From: Pseudomonadota bacterium | GTDB taxonomy: Bacteria; Pseudomonadota; Alphaproteobacteria; GCA-2731375 | Direction of reading: 5' to 3' | Assembly (NCBI GenBank): GCA_027623205.1 | Contig: JAQBYC010000018.1 | Location: 1-52,055, forward strand | DNA: 52,055 nucleotides | In this document: in pieces, positions 26,192 through 35,071 of the stretch | How positions within the stretch are numbered: position 1 is the first letter of the stretch | Layout: each line of letters begins with the position of its first letter | Program-made: the position numbers and the translations under genes | Notes under the pieces: generated by a model | The model's input: the letters and a program-made list of their open reading frames with translations, nothing else | Databases searched by the model: none | What the model was told of the DNA's origin: nothing

Positions 26192-27004
26192 CTACTTGCC
26201 GGCGAAGGATGGTTTGCGCTTGCTAACGAATGCATCAATGCCTTCCCGGCCATCGGACGTCCGGGCCAGAATGGAAATGCTGCGGGTTTCGCGCTCCATC
26301 TGGGACTCCAAGGTATCGTTGGGCGACATCAACAATAACTTTTTGACCGCGCCCAAGGCTTCGGTGGGGCCATTCGCCAGTTTGCCGGCCAGCGCACCGA
26401 CCGTATCGGTCAGTTCGTCCGCCGCAACGACCTGGTTGATCAGGCCCCAGTCCAAGGCTTCCTGCGGGCTCAACACCCGGTTCGTCATGTAAAGTTCCAT
26501 GCTGCGGCGGACGCCGATGATACGGGGCAGAAAATAGGTGGAACTGCCGTCCGGCGACAGCCCGATCTTGGTATAAGCCGAGGTAAAACTGGCCCCCTCG
26601 GCGGCGACGGCCAGATCGGCGCAGGCAACCAAACTAAGGCCGGCGCCGGCGGCAACGCCGTTGACGGCGGCGATCACGGGCGCCCGCATCCAGGCGAAGC
26701 GCGAGATCGCCATGTGCAGATAGGTGGTCATTTCCTTCAACAGGGCGGGCAGGGCATCCAGCTTGGCGGCGAAGCCCGGTACATCGCCACCCGCGCAAAA
26801 AGCGGCTTCCCCACTGCCCGTTATCACCACAGCCCGGACGGCTTCGTCTTCGCCCAGGCGGATGCTCAGTTCGCACAATTCCTTGGCCATGGTCAGATCA
26901 AGGGCGTTGAAGGCTTTTGGCCGGTTGAGGGTCAGCCAGGCGACGGCGTCCCGCATCTCCAATTGAATTGTTTCGTAGCTCACCTTGTTCTCCGTTCGTG
27001 CCAT
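26192..27004 (-). CDS. crotonase-family isomerase (PaaG-like)
   Basis: A 270-residue crotonase. The oxyanion-hole regions are AAFCAGGDVPGF and NGVAAGAGLSLVACAD. The segment FTSAYTKIGLSPDGSSTYFLPRIIG closely follows PaaG and related isomerases, in which the Asp of the PD pair is catalytic; the hydratase glutamates are absent. It is first in an operon with the dehalogenase and cupin genes. Start choice: the ATG at 27004 lacks a clear ribosome site, whereas an in-frame GTG at 26983 follows GGAGAACAAG and gives VSYETIQLEM, so the shorter form (263 aa) is possible. It is divergent from the GDPD gene. Confidence 0.85.
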   Translation of the reverse strand: MARTENKVSYETIQLEMRDAVAWLTLNRPKAFNALDLTMAKELCELSIRLGEDEAVRAVVITGSGEAAFCAGGDVPGFAAKLDALPALLKEMTTYLHMAISRFAWMRAPVIAAVNGVAAGAGLSLVACADLAVAAEGASFTSAYTKIGLSPDGSSTYFLPRIIGVRRSMELYMTNRVLSPQEALDWGLINQVVAADELTDTVGALAGKLANGPTEALGAVKKLLLMSPNDTLESQMERETRSISILARTSDGREGIDAFVSKRKPSFAGK

Positions 27005-27115
27005 GCTGTCCGGACTGTACCGACAATGTGCCAGTAAAGCGGCGCTTTTTCCAATGCTCTGTTTTCGCCCTGTTTTCTGTCCGCTATATTATCGGGCAAT
27101 AAGGAGGACGCTTGC

Positions 27116-27196
27116 ATGAGTTGGTTCAATGCCGCCGCCGTCATAGTCGCGCCGGCGCGACTTCGCGATCCCGGCGAGCGGGCGGTGAAGGCATAG
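27116..27196 (+). CDS. 26-codon leader-like ORF coupled to the GDPD gene
   Basis: This ATG-initiated ORF (begins MSWFNAAAVIVAPARL, ends ERAVKA) has the best ribosome site in the region, AAGGAGGACG 5 bp upstream. Its TAG stop overlaps the GTG start of the glycerophosphodiesterase by one base (TAGTG). The arrangement suggests translational coupling or a leader peptide. There is no family match and the coding reality is uncertain. An in-frame TTG at 27112 would instead extend the GDPD through the same bases in another frame. Confidence 0.4.
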   Translation: MSWFNAAAVIVAPARLRDPGERAVKA

Positions 27197-27966
27197 TGTC
27201 TCGCTTTCCCTATTTGGATGCGCCGCACGCGGTGGCCATTGCCCATCGCGGCAGCGCCGCGTCGCATCCCGAAAATACCATGTCTGCGTTTCAGGATGCG
27301 GTAGATCTGGGCTATCGCTATATCGAGACGGACGTCCATGCCACCCGCGATGGTGTCCTGGTCGCCTTTCACGACGACCGCCTGGACAGGATGACCGACC
27401 GCAAGGGCCGGATCAACGAACTGGATTGGGCGCAGGTCGCCCAGGCCAAGGTGCATGGCCGCGAGGCGATACCGCTGTTCGATGACCTGCTGGCCGCCTG
27501 GCCGGACCTGAAAATCAATATTGATCCCAAGGCCGATGATGCTGTCATGCCTTTAATCAAGGCGCTGGCGCGGCCGGGAATATTGGCGCGGGTCTGTGTT
27601 GGCAGCTTTTCAGGCCGCCGCCTTGCAGCCGTGCGGGCGGCGCTGGGCCCGGAATTGTGCACCTCCATGGCGCCGGCAGAGGTATTGCGTCTGCGTCTGG
27701 CCAGCCTGGGCCGGACGGCGCCTTCATCCTCCGCGCCCTTGGCGGCGGCAGCGGCTCAGGTGCCGCTGCGCCACTTTGGCCTGCCGGTGCTTGATGGGCG
27801 CTTCATTCAAGCCGCTCACGCACGGGGCCTGAAGGTGCATGTCTGGACCATCAATGATGGCGATACCATTACGAGGCTGCTGGATCTTGGCGTCGATGGT
27901 ATCATGAGCGATGAAACGGCCCTGTTGAAAGCCATCTTCACCAGGCGCGGCCTATGGCCAGGTTAA
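27196..27966 (+). CDS. glycerophosphodiester phosphodiesterase (GDPD family)
   Basis: The 256-residue TIM-barrel phosphodiesterase has the signature AIAHRGSAASHPENT, then ETDVHATRDG for metal binding and FHDDRLDRMTD. It ends WTINDGDTITRLLDLGVDGIM, the standard closing segment (HVWTIND). It splits glycerophosphodiesters to glycerol 3-phosphate plus an alcohol. There is no signal peptide, so a cytoplasmic enzyme is expected. I start at the GTG at 27196; a TTG at 27112 would add 28 low-complexity, Arg-rich residues. An NTF2-like gene follows 16 bp downstream. Confidence 0.9.
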   Translation: MSRFPYLDAPHAVAIAHRGSAASHPENTMSAFQDAVDLGYRYIETDVHATRDGVLVAFHDDRLDRMTDRKGRINELDWAQVAQAKVHGREAIPLFDDLLAAWPDLKINIDPKADDAVMPLIKALARPGILARVCVGSFSGRRLAAVRAALGPELCTSMAPAEVLRLRLASLGRTAPSSSAPLAAAAAQVPLRHFGLPVLDGRFIQAAHARGLKVHVWTINDGDTITRLLDLGVDGIMSDETALLKAIFTRRGLWPG

Positions 27967-27982
27967 ACCAAGGAGAACGGTA

Positions 27983-28369
27983 ATGAGTCAGTCACGGGAC
28001 GAGGCCATGGCCCTTTTGGGGCGCTTCGGCAAGGCGTTCAATCGTAGCGATGTGGATGAAATTCTAGCCTGTGTCACGGATGATTTTGTCTGGGTCCTGG
28101 CCGCCGGCAGCGAGGCGCCCGATGGTCGTATCTGCCGCGGCGCCGATCAGGTTCGTCAGGCCCTGGCGGGGCGGGCGGCGTTGGTCCGCGATGTCCGCTT
28201 TTCCGAAACCGCGGTGCATTTTGCCGACGACTGTATCGTAGGAACGTTTCGCGCCACGGGGACATATGTGGCGAATGGCAGTCCTTATGACGTTCGCGGC
28301 GTGGATATCTATACTCTGCGCGACGGTCTGATCGCCAGCAAGGACAGCTATTCCAAGCAGATTACCTAA
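27983..28369 (+). CDS. SnoaL/NTF2-like domain protein
   Basis: A 128-residue single-domain protein of the SnoaL-like/ketosteroid-isomerase fold: an N-terminal helix pair (LGRFGKAFNRSDVDEILACV), then TDDFVWVLA, and a strand-rich half ending VDIYTLRDGLIASKDSYSKQ, the typical tail of these proteins. AAGGAG precedes the ATG. Such folds act as isomerases, dehydratases, cyclases or binding modules. It is probably cotranscribed with the GDPD gene 16 bp upstream. Its function is not known. Confidence 0.82.
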   Translation: MSQSRDEAMALLGRFGKAFNRSDVDEILACVTDDFVWVLAAGSEAPDGRICRGADQVRQALAGRAALVRDVRFSETAVHFADDCIVGTFRATGTYVANGSPYDVRGVDIYTLRDGLIASKDSYSKQIT

Positions 28370-28483
28370 ACACGGCATTGGTTTGCCGCGTGGTCGTTGC
28401 GTTGGCCGTCCCAATCACGCTGCCTGGAAATGATGTTATGTATTGCAGACTTAAAACGGCTCTTCCATCACTTCCCGCCGGGG

Positions 28484-28510
28484 CCGGCTTGATCGCCGGA
28501 GTCCGTTTTT
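28484..28510 (+). terminator. candidate Rho-independent terminator
   Basis: CCGGC at 28484-28488 pairs with GCCGG at 28495-28499 around a 6-nt loop, followed by AGTCCG and a run of five T. It would end the GDPD/NTF2 transcript just before the meaB gene, which then needs its own promoter. The stem is short and the T run is offset by six bases. Confidence 0.35.
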
Positions 28511-28533
28511 GTCGATGTTGACGGTGGTTTAAA

Positions 28534-29505
28534 ATGGGCGCGCCACAATCAGGTACTCTATTGCAGCGTTTGCTGGCCGGCGAAACCATCGCGCTGGCGA
28601 AATCGATCACCGCGGTGGAAAACAGCACGGATCAGGCGGCGGCGTTGCTGGCAGGAATACAACCGCATTTGGGCCGCGCCCTGGTCGTCGGCATTACCGG
28701 GCCGCCGGGGGCGGGCAAGTCCACGCTGGTGAATGCGATGGTTGCTGAATGGCGCCGCCGTCAACGTAGCGTCGGCGTGGTCGCTGTCGACCCATCCAGC
28801 CCGCTGACCGGCGGCGCCATTCTGGGTGATCGGATCCGGATGAGTGAACACACCCGTGATCCGGGGGTTTTCGTCCGTTCCTTGGCGGCGCGGGGCCAAC
28901 TGGGCGGGCTATCGCCAACCGCGGCGCGGATCATAGATGTGATGGATGCGGCGGGCCGGGACGTGGTGGTGGTGGAAACTGTCGGTGCCGGACAGTCGGA
29001 GGTGGAGATCGCCGAGGTCGCCGATGTTCGTGTCGTCGTCTGCGCGCCCGGTCTGGGCGACGATGTCCAGGCGATCAAGGCCGGTATTCTGGAAATCGCC
29101 GATATTCTGGTCGTCAACAAAGCGGATCTGCCTCTGGCAGAGCGTACCGTCAGCCAGTTGAAAGGCATGCTGTCACTGCGAGCGGCAGCGCTTGAGCCCT
29201 TGGCGGCCCAGGTGCCGGTGCTTCCCATAACGGCTACCAGTGGCCGGGGTGTTGGCGCGCTGGTGGACGCAGTTGAAGAACGCGCAGGCGTGGCCCTTAG
29301 GGGCGATGAACGCGCCGCGCGGGCGCGGCAACGGGTAAGGCGTTTGCTGGCCGATGCCGCTGCCCGGCACGTGCGCCGGTTGATCCGCGAGGCAGGCGGT
29401 GACAGTGTTGATGGATTATGTGACCGGGTGCAAAGAGGCGAACTGAGCATCGATGCCGCCGTAGCCCTTGTTTTGCCGGAATTGCAAGGCGGCGATAAGA
29501 ATTGA
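28534..29505 (+). CDS. meaB: MeaB/ArgK-type G3E GTPase
   Basis: The 323-residue P-loop GTPase has Walker A GPPGAGKST (56-64), AVDPSSPLTGGAILGDRIRM (the metallochaperone switch region), ETVGAGQSE and the guanine-specific NKAD. MeaB protects and repairs adenosylcobalamin-dependent methylmalonyl-CoA mutase and its relatives by gating cofactor transfer. No mutase or cobalamin gene is in the window, so the partner is elsewhere. A VOC protein gene begins 16 bp downstream on the same strand; it is not a clear methylmalonyl-CoA epimerase. Confidence 0.93.
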   Translation: MGAPQSGTLLQRLLAGETIALAKSITAVENSTDQAAALLAGIQPHLGRALVVGITGPPGAGKSTLVNAMVAEWRRRQRSVGVVAVDPSSPLTGGAILGDRIRMSEHTRDPGVFVRSLAARGQLGGLSPTAARIIDVMDAAGRDVVVVETVGAGQSEVEIAEVADVRVVVCAPGLGDDVQAIKAGILEIADILVVNKADLPLAERTVSQLKGMLSLRAAALEPLAAQVPVLPITATSGRGVGALVDAVEERAGVALRGDERAARARQRVRRLLADAAARHVRRLIREAGGDSVDGLCDRVQRGELSIDAAVALVLPELQGGDKN

Positions 29506-29521
29506 TCGAGAGGAATGCGCG

Positions 29522-30283
29522 ATGTTGCGACTACGACAGATTTGCCTTGTTGCCCGGGAATTGGCGCCGACCGTTGCAACGTTGAGCGATGTCTTCGGCC
29601 TGGCCACCTGTTTTCACGATCCCGCCGTCGGTGTCTACGGCCTGGAAAATGCCTTGTTGCCCGTGGGCACGAATTTTCTCGAGGTGGTGGCGCCCACCCG
29701 GGAAGGTACCGCCGCCGGCCGCTATTTAGAGCGCCGGAGCGGCGACGGCGGTTATATGGTCATTCTGCAATGCGACGATGTAGAGGCGCGCCGCGCCCGT
29801 ATGGGGGATTTGGGCGTGCGCATCGCCAATCCTCTGAATTACGGCGATTTTACAGGCATCCAGTTGCATCCCAGTGATACTGGCGGGGCGATGTTGGAAA
29901 CCGATCAGAACGAGGGCAGCTTGGCTCCGGACGGACCCTGGCATCCGGCTGGCGGCGATTGGCATGACGCGGTTCGCATGGATCGAACCACGGCGATGGT
30001 AGGGGCTGAATTACAAAGCCCCGATCCGACCGCCCTGGCCGACCGCTGGGGACGGATTCTGGACCGCCCCGTCGTAGTCGGCATATCCGGCGCCCGGCAG
30101 ATTGTCCTGGACAATGCCACCCTTGGCTTTGTCGAGGTCAGGGACGGCCGCGGCGAAGGCCTGGGCGGCGTCGACCTCGAAGCCGCCGATCGGGGCGCCA
30201 TCCTGTCCGCCGCCAAGGCGCGGGGACTGACGGTCAACGATGATACTGTTGACGTTTGCGGCACCCGTTTCAGGTTGCTTTAA
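29522..30283 (+). CDS. VOC/glyoxalase-like domain protein
   Basis: The 253-residue protein consists of two vicinal-oxygen-chelate half barrels. The first has LRLRQICLVARELAPTVA and VGTNFLEVVAPTREGTAAG with ERRSGDGGYMVILQCDDVE. The second has a weaker repeat ending TVDVCGTRFRLL. GAGAGGA lies 9 bp before the ATG at 29522, and the upstream GTPase stop is 16 bp away, so an operon is likely. The family includes epimerases, dioxygenases and antibiotic resistance proteins. The known metal-ligand pattern is incomplete here, so the activity is open. Confidence 0.8.
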   Translation: MLRLRQICLVARELAPTVATLSDVFGLATCFHDPAVGVYGLENALLPVGTNFLEVVAPTREGTAAGRYLERRSGDGGYMVILQCDDVEARRARMGDLGVRIANPLNYGDFTGIQLHPSDTGGAMLETDQNEGSLAPDGPWHPAGGDWHDAVRMDRTTAMVGAELQSPDPTALADRWGRILDRPVVVGISGARQIVLDNATLGFVEVRDGRGEGLGGVDLEAADRGAILSAAKARGLTVNDDTVDVCGTRFRLL

Positions 30284-30542
30284 ATCCGCATGCATTGGCC
30301 GCGCACCGGCAATCGGGATGGTGTCGACCCCGCTGCGCTAAGACCCCTGTCCGAACAGGCGGGTTTTGGGGGCGCGGCGCATGGGAATTGACGATAACGC
30401 CGATGCCTGGGTATGAGCGGCCCATGCCCCCTGGTTCGAAGGGCTCTTGCCATTGCCTTATGGGACGGCATTCCCTACATATCGGCCTTTCCCATGGTGC
30501 GGTTCCCACCGCCCCGGCAGTTTCATGATTCGAGGCCAATCC

Positions 30543-31874
30543 ATGCGCATGTCGCAATTTTTTCTACCCGTGTTGAAGGATACCCCCGCCGAGGCACAGA
30601 TTGTCTCGCACCGTTTGATGTTGCGGGCCGGGATGATCCGGCAATCGGCGGCGGGGATCTATTCCTGGCTGCCCCTGGGTTTTCGCGTCTTGAAAAAGAT
30701 CGAACAAATTGTGCGCGAGGAGCAGGACGCCACGGGGGCACAGGAGTTGCTGATGCCGACCATTCAACCAGCGGACCTGTGGCGGGAAAGTGGGCGCTAT
30801 GACGATTATGGTCAGGAGATGTTGCGCATCACCGACCGCCACGACCGGGACATGCTGTTTGGCCCGACCAACGAAGAATTGATAACTGATATCTTTCGCA
30901 GCTCTATCCGCAGCTACCGCCAATTGCCGCACAATCTCTACCACATACAATGGAAGTTCCGGGACGAAGTGCGGCCGCGTTTTGGTATCATGCGGGGCCG
31001 CGAATTTTTGATGAAGGACAATTATTCCTTCGACCTGGATAAGGATGGGGCTCGCCGATCCTATAATAAAATGTTCGTGGCCTATTTACGGACCTTCGAC
31101 CGTCTCGGCCTGAAGGCCATTCCCATGGTTGCCGACACGGGGCCCATCGGCGGCGATATGAGCCACGAATTTATCGTGCTGGCGGATACGGGCGAGAGCG
31201 AGGTGTATTGTCACGCCGACTACCTGGATTTTGTTGTTCCCGATGCATCCACCGACTATGAAGGCGATCTATCTCCGATTATAGAGCATTGGACTTCCCG
31301 CTACGCTGCAACGGATGAAAAACACGACGCGTCCCGCTTCGAGGCGGAAGTGCCCAGCGATCGCCGGATCGCCACCCGCGGCATAGAAGTCGGCCATATC
31401 TTTTATTTCGGCAGCAAATATTCCAAACCCATGGGCGCCACGGTGATGGGCGCCGACGGCGTCGAAGTGCCGGTTGAAATGGGTTCATACGGTATTGGCG
31501 TCTCGCGGCTGGTCGGCGCCATTATCGAGGCCAGTCATGACGATGACGGCATTATCTGGCCGGCCTCGGTGGCGCCGTTCCATGTTGGTTTGATCAATCT
31601 GAAAGTCGGCGATGCGGACTGTGACCGGACCGTGGCGAATATTTACGAAACTTTGCGCCGTGCCGGCGTCGAAGTTTTGTTGGACGACAGCGACGGCCGT
31701 GCGGGCGGTAAATTCGCGACCATGGATTTGATTGGCCTGCCCTGGCAGATGATTGTTGGTCCTCGGGGTTTGAAATCCGGCGTGGTCGAAGTCAAGGAAC
31801 GATGCACCGGTGTGCGGCAGGAGTTATCCATCGAAGCCGCCATGACCACCGTTATCGGCGCGCCGGAAGCTTAA
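30543..31874 (+). CDS. proS: prolyl-tRNA synthetase, short alphaproteobacterial type
   Basis: The 443-residue class II synthetase has [12 protein letters not shown] at its start, the proline/ATP-site motif 2 with [21 protein letters not shown], and the motif 3 region [12 protein letters not shown], followed by the anticodon-binding domain with [15 protein letters not shown]. It lacks the inserted editing domain of the long bacterial form, as usual for alphaproteobacteria. The ATG at 30543 is chosen over an in-frame start 32 codons earlier because the protein begins there in this family. lolC follows 8 bp downstream, a characteristic order. Confidence 0.96.
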   Translation: MRMSQFFLPVLKDTPAEAQIVSHRLMLRAGMIRQSAAGIYSWLPLGFRVLKKIEQIVREEQDATGAQELLMPTIQPADLWRESGRYDDYGQEMLRITDRHDRDMLFGPTNEELITDIFRSSIRSYRQLPHNLYHIQWKFRDEVRPRFGIMRGREFLMKDNYSFDLDKDGARRSYNKMFVAYLRTFDRLGLKAIPMVADTGPIGGDMSHEFIVLADTGESEVYCHADYLDFVVPDASTDYEGDLSPIIEHWTSRYAATDEKHDASRFEAEVPSDRRIATRGIEVGHIFYFGSKYSKPMGATVMGADGVEVPVEMGSYGIGVSRLVGAIIEASHDDDGIIWPASVAPFHVGLINLKVGDADCDRTVANIYETLRRAGVEVLLDDSDGRAGGKFATMDLIGLPWQMIVGPRGLKSGVVEVKERCTGVRQELSIEAAMTTVIGAPEA

Positions 31875-31882
31875 ACTGAACG

Positions 31883-33124
31883 ATGTTCGGCTCGCTTGAA
31901 TGGACCATTGCCGCCCGTTATCTGCGGTCGCGCCGGCGCGAGGGTTTCATCTCGATCATAGCCTGGTTTTCCCTGATCGGCATTGCCCTGGGCGTCGCCA
32001 CGCTGATTATCGTCATGAGCGTTATGAACGGCTTCCGAACGGAATTGCTGGATCGCGTGTTGGGTCTGAACGGTCATATGGTGGTCCGGGGACTGGATAC
32101 GCGGCTGACCGGGTTTGACCCCATCGCCAAGGCGCTGCTTACCATCGACGGTATACGGGCGGCGGCGCCCTTGATAGAGGGGCAGGTAATGGCGACCGCG
32201 AACAAGCAGGCCTCCGGCGCCTTGGTGCGGGGCATGTGGGCCAGGGATCTGCGCGCCCGCGCCATCATCGCGGATAATTTGTACAGTGGCTCGTTGGCCG
32301 ATTTCCAAGGCAAGAACAACGTTGTCATCGGCCACCGGCTGGCGGTCAAGCTGGGCCTGCGAATTGGCGACGGCATCACCCTGGTTTCGCCACAGGGCAC
32401 GGCCACCGCGTTCGGCACGGTGCCGCGCATGAAGACATATCGCGTTGCCGCGACCTTCATGGTTGGCATGTATGAATATGATTCAACTTTTATTTATATG
32501 CCTTTACCGGCTGCACAGGTGTTTTTTCGTCTGCCAGACGCCGTTAGTGGCGTGGAGATGTTTTTAGATAACCCCGACGATGTGCATCGCCTGCGTGGCG
32601 CCGTTCAGTCCCTGCCAGGTGTAGCCAGGGTGGTGGATTGGCAACAGGTCAACAGCCACTTTTTTCAGGCTTTGCAGGTGGAACGTAACGTGATGTTCCT
32701 GATCCTGACCCTGATCATCCTGATTGCCGCATTCAATATCGTTTCCTCGCTGATCATGCTGGTCAATGACAAGGGCAAGGCGATCGCCATCCTGCGCACC
32801 ATGGGGGCGACCCGGGGCATGATCATGCGCATTTTCATGATTTCCGGCACTTCCATTGGGGTCACTGGCACCATCGCCGGATTTGTTCTGGGGGTCGCCT
32901 TTTGCGTCAAAATCGATAGCATCCGACGCTGGCTGGAAAGTTTGACAGGCACGGAATTATGGTCGCCGGAAATTCGTTTTTTAAGCCGGATCCCGGCAGA
33001 GGTGAATAACAGCGAGGTTCTGTCGGTGGTTTTAATGGCCCTGGCGCTGTCATTCCTGGCAACCTTGTATCCGGCTTGGCGCGCCACGCGCATCGATCCG
33101 GTCGAGGCGTTGCGTTATGAATGA
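31883..33124 (+). CDS. lolC: lipoprotein-releasing ABC transporter permease (LolC/LolE type)
   Basis: The 413-residue membrane protein has the LolC/E plan: an N-terminal cytoplasmic helix EWTIAARYLRSRRREGFIS, the first span, a long periplasmic domain (about 60-270) with GTVPRMKTYRVAATF and FMVGMYEYD, and three C-terminal spans from about residue 270. FtsX-like conserved pieces include MGATRGMIMRIFM and AWRATRIDPVEALRYE at the end. It extracts lipoproteins from the inner membrane to the Lol chaperone. It lies between proS and lolD, overlapping lolD by 8 bp. As in most alphaproteobacteria, one hybrid LolC/E gene seems to do for both subunits. Confidence 0.93.
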   Translation: MFGSLEWTIAARYLRSRRREGFISIIAWFSLIGIALGVATLIIVMSVMNGFRTELLDRVLGLNGHMVVRGLDTRLTGFDPIAKALLTIDGIRAAAPLIEGQVMATANKQASGALVRGMWARDLRARAIIADNLYSGSLADFQGKNNVVIGHRLAVKLGLRIGDGITLVSPQGTATAFGTVPRMKTYRVAATFMVGMYEYDSTFIYMPLPAAQVFFRLPDAVSGVEMFLDNPDDVHRLRGAVQSLPGVARVVDWQQVNSHFFQALQVERNVMFLILTLIILIAAFNIVSSLIMLVNDKGKAIAILRTMGATRGMIMRIFMISGTSIGVTGTIAGFVLGVAFCVKIDSIRRWLESLTGTELWSPEIRFLSRIPAEVNNSEVLSVVLMALALSFLATLYPAWRATRIDPVEALRYE

Positions 33125-33821
33125 TGGGCCGGTGTTGGAGATCACGGGGCTGGGCCGTGCCTTTCAGCAAGGCGACCGGCGGCTGCAGGTTTTGCAAAAT
33201 CTTGATTTGCGTATTCGCGCGGGGGAAGCCGTGGCATTGGTTGGTCCGTCGGGGTCAGGCAAGTCAACTCTGTTGCACGCCGCCGGGCTGCTGGAAAAGC
33301 CTGACGCGGGCGAGATTGTGATTGCAGGACGCAACTGTTCCAGCATGAGCGACCGCCAACGCACCGCCATGCGCCGTGAATTTCTGGGCTTTGTCTATCA
33401 ATTCCACCATCTTTTGCCGGAGTTCACGGCCCTGGAAAACGTCATTATGCCCATGCGGCTGGCAAGGTTGCCCCGGGCGGAGGCAAGCGACCGGGCCACG
33501 CGTTTATTGACGGAACTTGGTCTCGGGGACCGCCTGGAGCACACCCCGGCGCAACTATCGGGTGGCGAGCAGCAACGCGTCGCCGTGGCCCGCGCTCTGG
33601 CCAATCAACCTGTACTGTTGTTGGCGGACGAACCGACGGGAAACCTTGATCAGGCTACGGCGGAGGTTGTTTTGGCGGAGTTGTTGGAACAAGTGCGCGC
33701 ACGTGGCCTTGGCATCCTGATTGCCACCCATGACCCGATGGTAGCCGGGCGTCTGGATCGTGTGGTGCGGCTCCACGACGGTCGATTGGTGGCTGATCAG
33801 ACTTTTTTATCCGTGACTTAG
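33117..33821 (+). CDS. lolD: lipoprotein-releasing system ATP-binding protein LolD
   Basis: A 234-residue ABC ATPase with Walker A GPSGSGKST (43-51), Q-loop FVYQFHHLLPEFTALENV, the signature LSGGEQQR (147-154), and Walker B LLLADEPTGNLD (167-178). The FHHLLPEFTA segment is characteristic of LolD. It overlaps lolC by 8 bp and completes the exporter. The usual following dnaE is not present; instead a short convergent membrane ORF and an MlaC-like gene follow. Confidence 0.94.
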   Translation: MNDGPVLEITGLGRAFQQGDRRLQVLQNLDLRIRAGEAVALVGPSGSGKSTLLHAAGLLEKPDAGEIVIAGRNCSSMSDRQRTAMRREFLGFVYQFHHLLPEFTALENVIMPMRLARLPRAEASDRATRLLTELGLGDRLEHTPAQLSGGEQQRVAVARALANQPVLLLADEPTGNLDQATAEVVLAELLEQVRARGLGILIATHDPMVAGRLDRVVRLHDGRLVADQTFLSVT

Positions 33822-33920
33822 GGTAAAATATAGTTGCACTAGAACGGCGGTCGTGGCCAACCAGAGTAGGCCCAGGACCATGATATTGCGCATTTTTCCA
33901 TCACTCCTGTCCGGTCGCAT
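33807..33920 (-). CDS. 37-residue single-span membrane peptide
   Basis: The short ORF begins MRPDRSDGKMRNIM, has one hydrophobic span (MVLGLLWLATTAVLVQLYF) and ends TLSHG. GGGGAGGCAACAGG before the ATG is an excellent ribosome site, with a 7-nt spacer, and is the main evidence for translation. A longer reading to 33995 has no such site. Its 3' end overlaps lolD by 15 bp, tail to tail. No family is recognised. Small single-span proteins like this often modulate larger membrane complexes. Confidence 0.5.
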   Translation of the reverse strand: MRPDRSDGKMRNIMVLGLLWLATTAVLVQLYFTLSHG

Positions 33921-34098
33921 CCTGTTGCCTCCCCACCGATCATCTCGGTAATGACTATGGCGTCGAAACGCGATCTGCACTGTGATCACGGTCACAAACC
34001 GTCATTTACTGAATTTTTTCTTAATCATAATTCCTAACCAGAGATTAATTGGTTGCTGGCAGAGTGCGTGGTGAGGTTTTAGGTTGGGAGAGGAAAAT

Positions 34099-34905
34099 AT
34101 GCGCAAAAGCACGATCCTGGCGGGAAGCATCGCCGTCTTTGGCCTGTTGACCGGCATTGCGGTTCAGGTCGGGCAGGCTGCCGACAGCAGCACCAAATTG
34201 CCCCATCTGACGAATGGCGACGGCACCTTGTCTGCACGGCAGGCGGACCTGGCCTGGCGCGGTGCCGGTATGGACAGTGACACCGACCTTGAATTGATTC
34301 TGAATTCGGGACAAGTATTGAGTGAAAGCCTGGTGGCGCGGCTGACGGATATATCGCCGGCGGCCGGGCCCGAATTCGTCGATCCCGACCGTGCCGTGTT
34401 GGCGTTGAGGCAATTGGGCAGTGATGCGGTCGGCATCCTCAATGACGGACGAATGGACCAGGCGCAGCGTGTCGCCGAATTTCATGCTTTGATGGCCCGC
34501 GAATTCGATATTCCGCTGATGGCGCGATTTGCCCTGGGCAACCATTGGAAGCGCGCGAGCGCCGAACAACGGGTTGCCTATTTGGAGGTCTTTGGCAAAT
34601 CCCTGTTGAACCAATACGCAGCGAAGATCGCCGGCGCCAAGGTAACCGGTTTCGATGTCCTGTCCGCCCAGCAGGCGGGCGGACGGGATGTCATGGTGCA
34701 AAGCCGCATTACCCAAAGCAATGGCCAGATATTGAAACTGGTTTGGCGCATGCGCCAAAGCAATGGCCAATTCAGGGTTATCGATGTGGTCGCGGAAGGC
34801 ATCAGTCTCGCGCTGACCAAACGCCAAGAGTTCGCCGCCATAATTAAATCCAGCGGCGGCGATGTGGCCCAGTTGATTGCTCGTTTGCGCCATATTTCGG
34901 CTTAG
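34099..34905 (+). CDS. MlaC/Ttg2D-family periplasmic lipid-binding protein
   Basis: The 268-residue protein starts with a signal peptide (MRKSTILAGSIAVFGLLTG with a likely cut after GQAAD). From about residue 125 it shows the MlaC family: EFDIPLMARFALGNHWKRAS, EQRVAYLEVFGKSLLNQYA, and the closing VIDVVAEGISLALTKRQEFAAI. MlaC carries phospholipids between outer and inner membranes. About 95 residues between the signal peptide and the domain are unusual and unrecognised. No mlaD, mlaE, mlaF or vacJ lies nearby, so it is an orphan component or a paralogue with another lipid ligand. The ATG follows GGGAGAGG. Confidence 0.82.
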   Translation: MRKSTILAGSIAVFGLLTGIAVQVGQAADSSTKLPHLTNGDGTLSARQADLAWRGAGMDSDTDLELILNSGQVLSESLVARLTDISPAAGPEFVDPDRAVLALRQLGSDAVGILNDGRMDQAQRVAEFHALMAREFDIPLMARFALGNHWKRASAEQRVAYLEVFGKSLLNQYAAKIAGAKVTGFDVLSAQQAGGRDVMVQSRITQSNGQILKLVWRMRQSNGQFRVIDVVAEGISLALTKRQEFAAIIKSSGGDVAQLIARLRHISA

Positions 34906-35071
34906 ACCGTTTTCAGGTATTGCCGGCTGTTTGTCGGCCGTCCGGCTACTGGGGAAACCACGGCCTATTTTCCGAATTGAACGCTGTTTTACTCTACAAT
35001 ACGCTGAAACCTGATGCAGCGGCGGATCGCTGCCTTTGACACAAGCGTTTTAGAGTAAGGGCGTCGGATCA

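Noticed and set aside
30346-30364. Terminator upstream of proS (CCTGT-loop-ACAGG followed by GCGGGTTTT)
   Set aside because: Stem of five pairs, very short loop and no clean T run; too weak to call.
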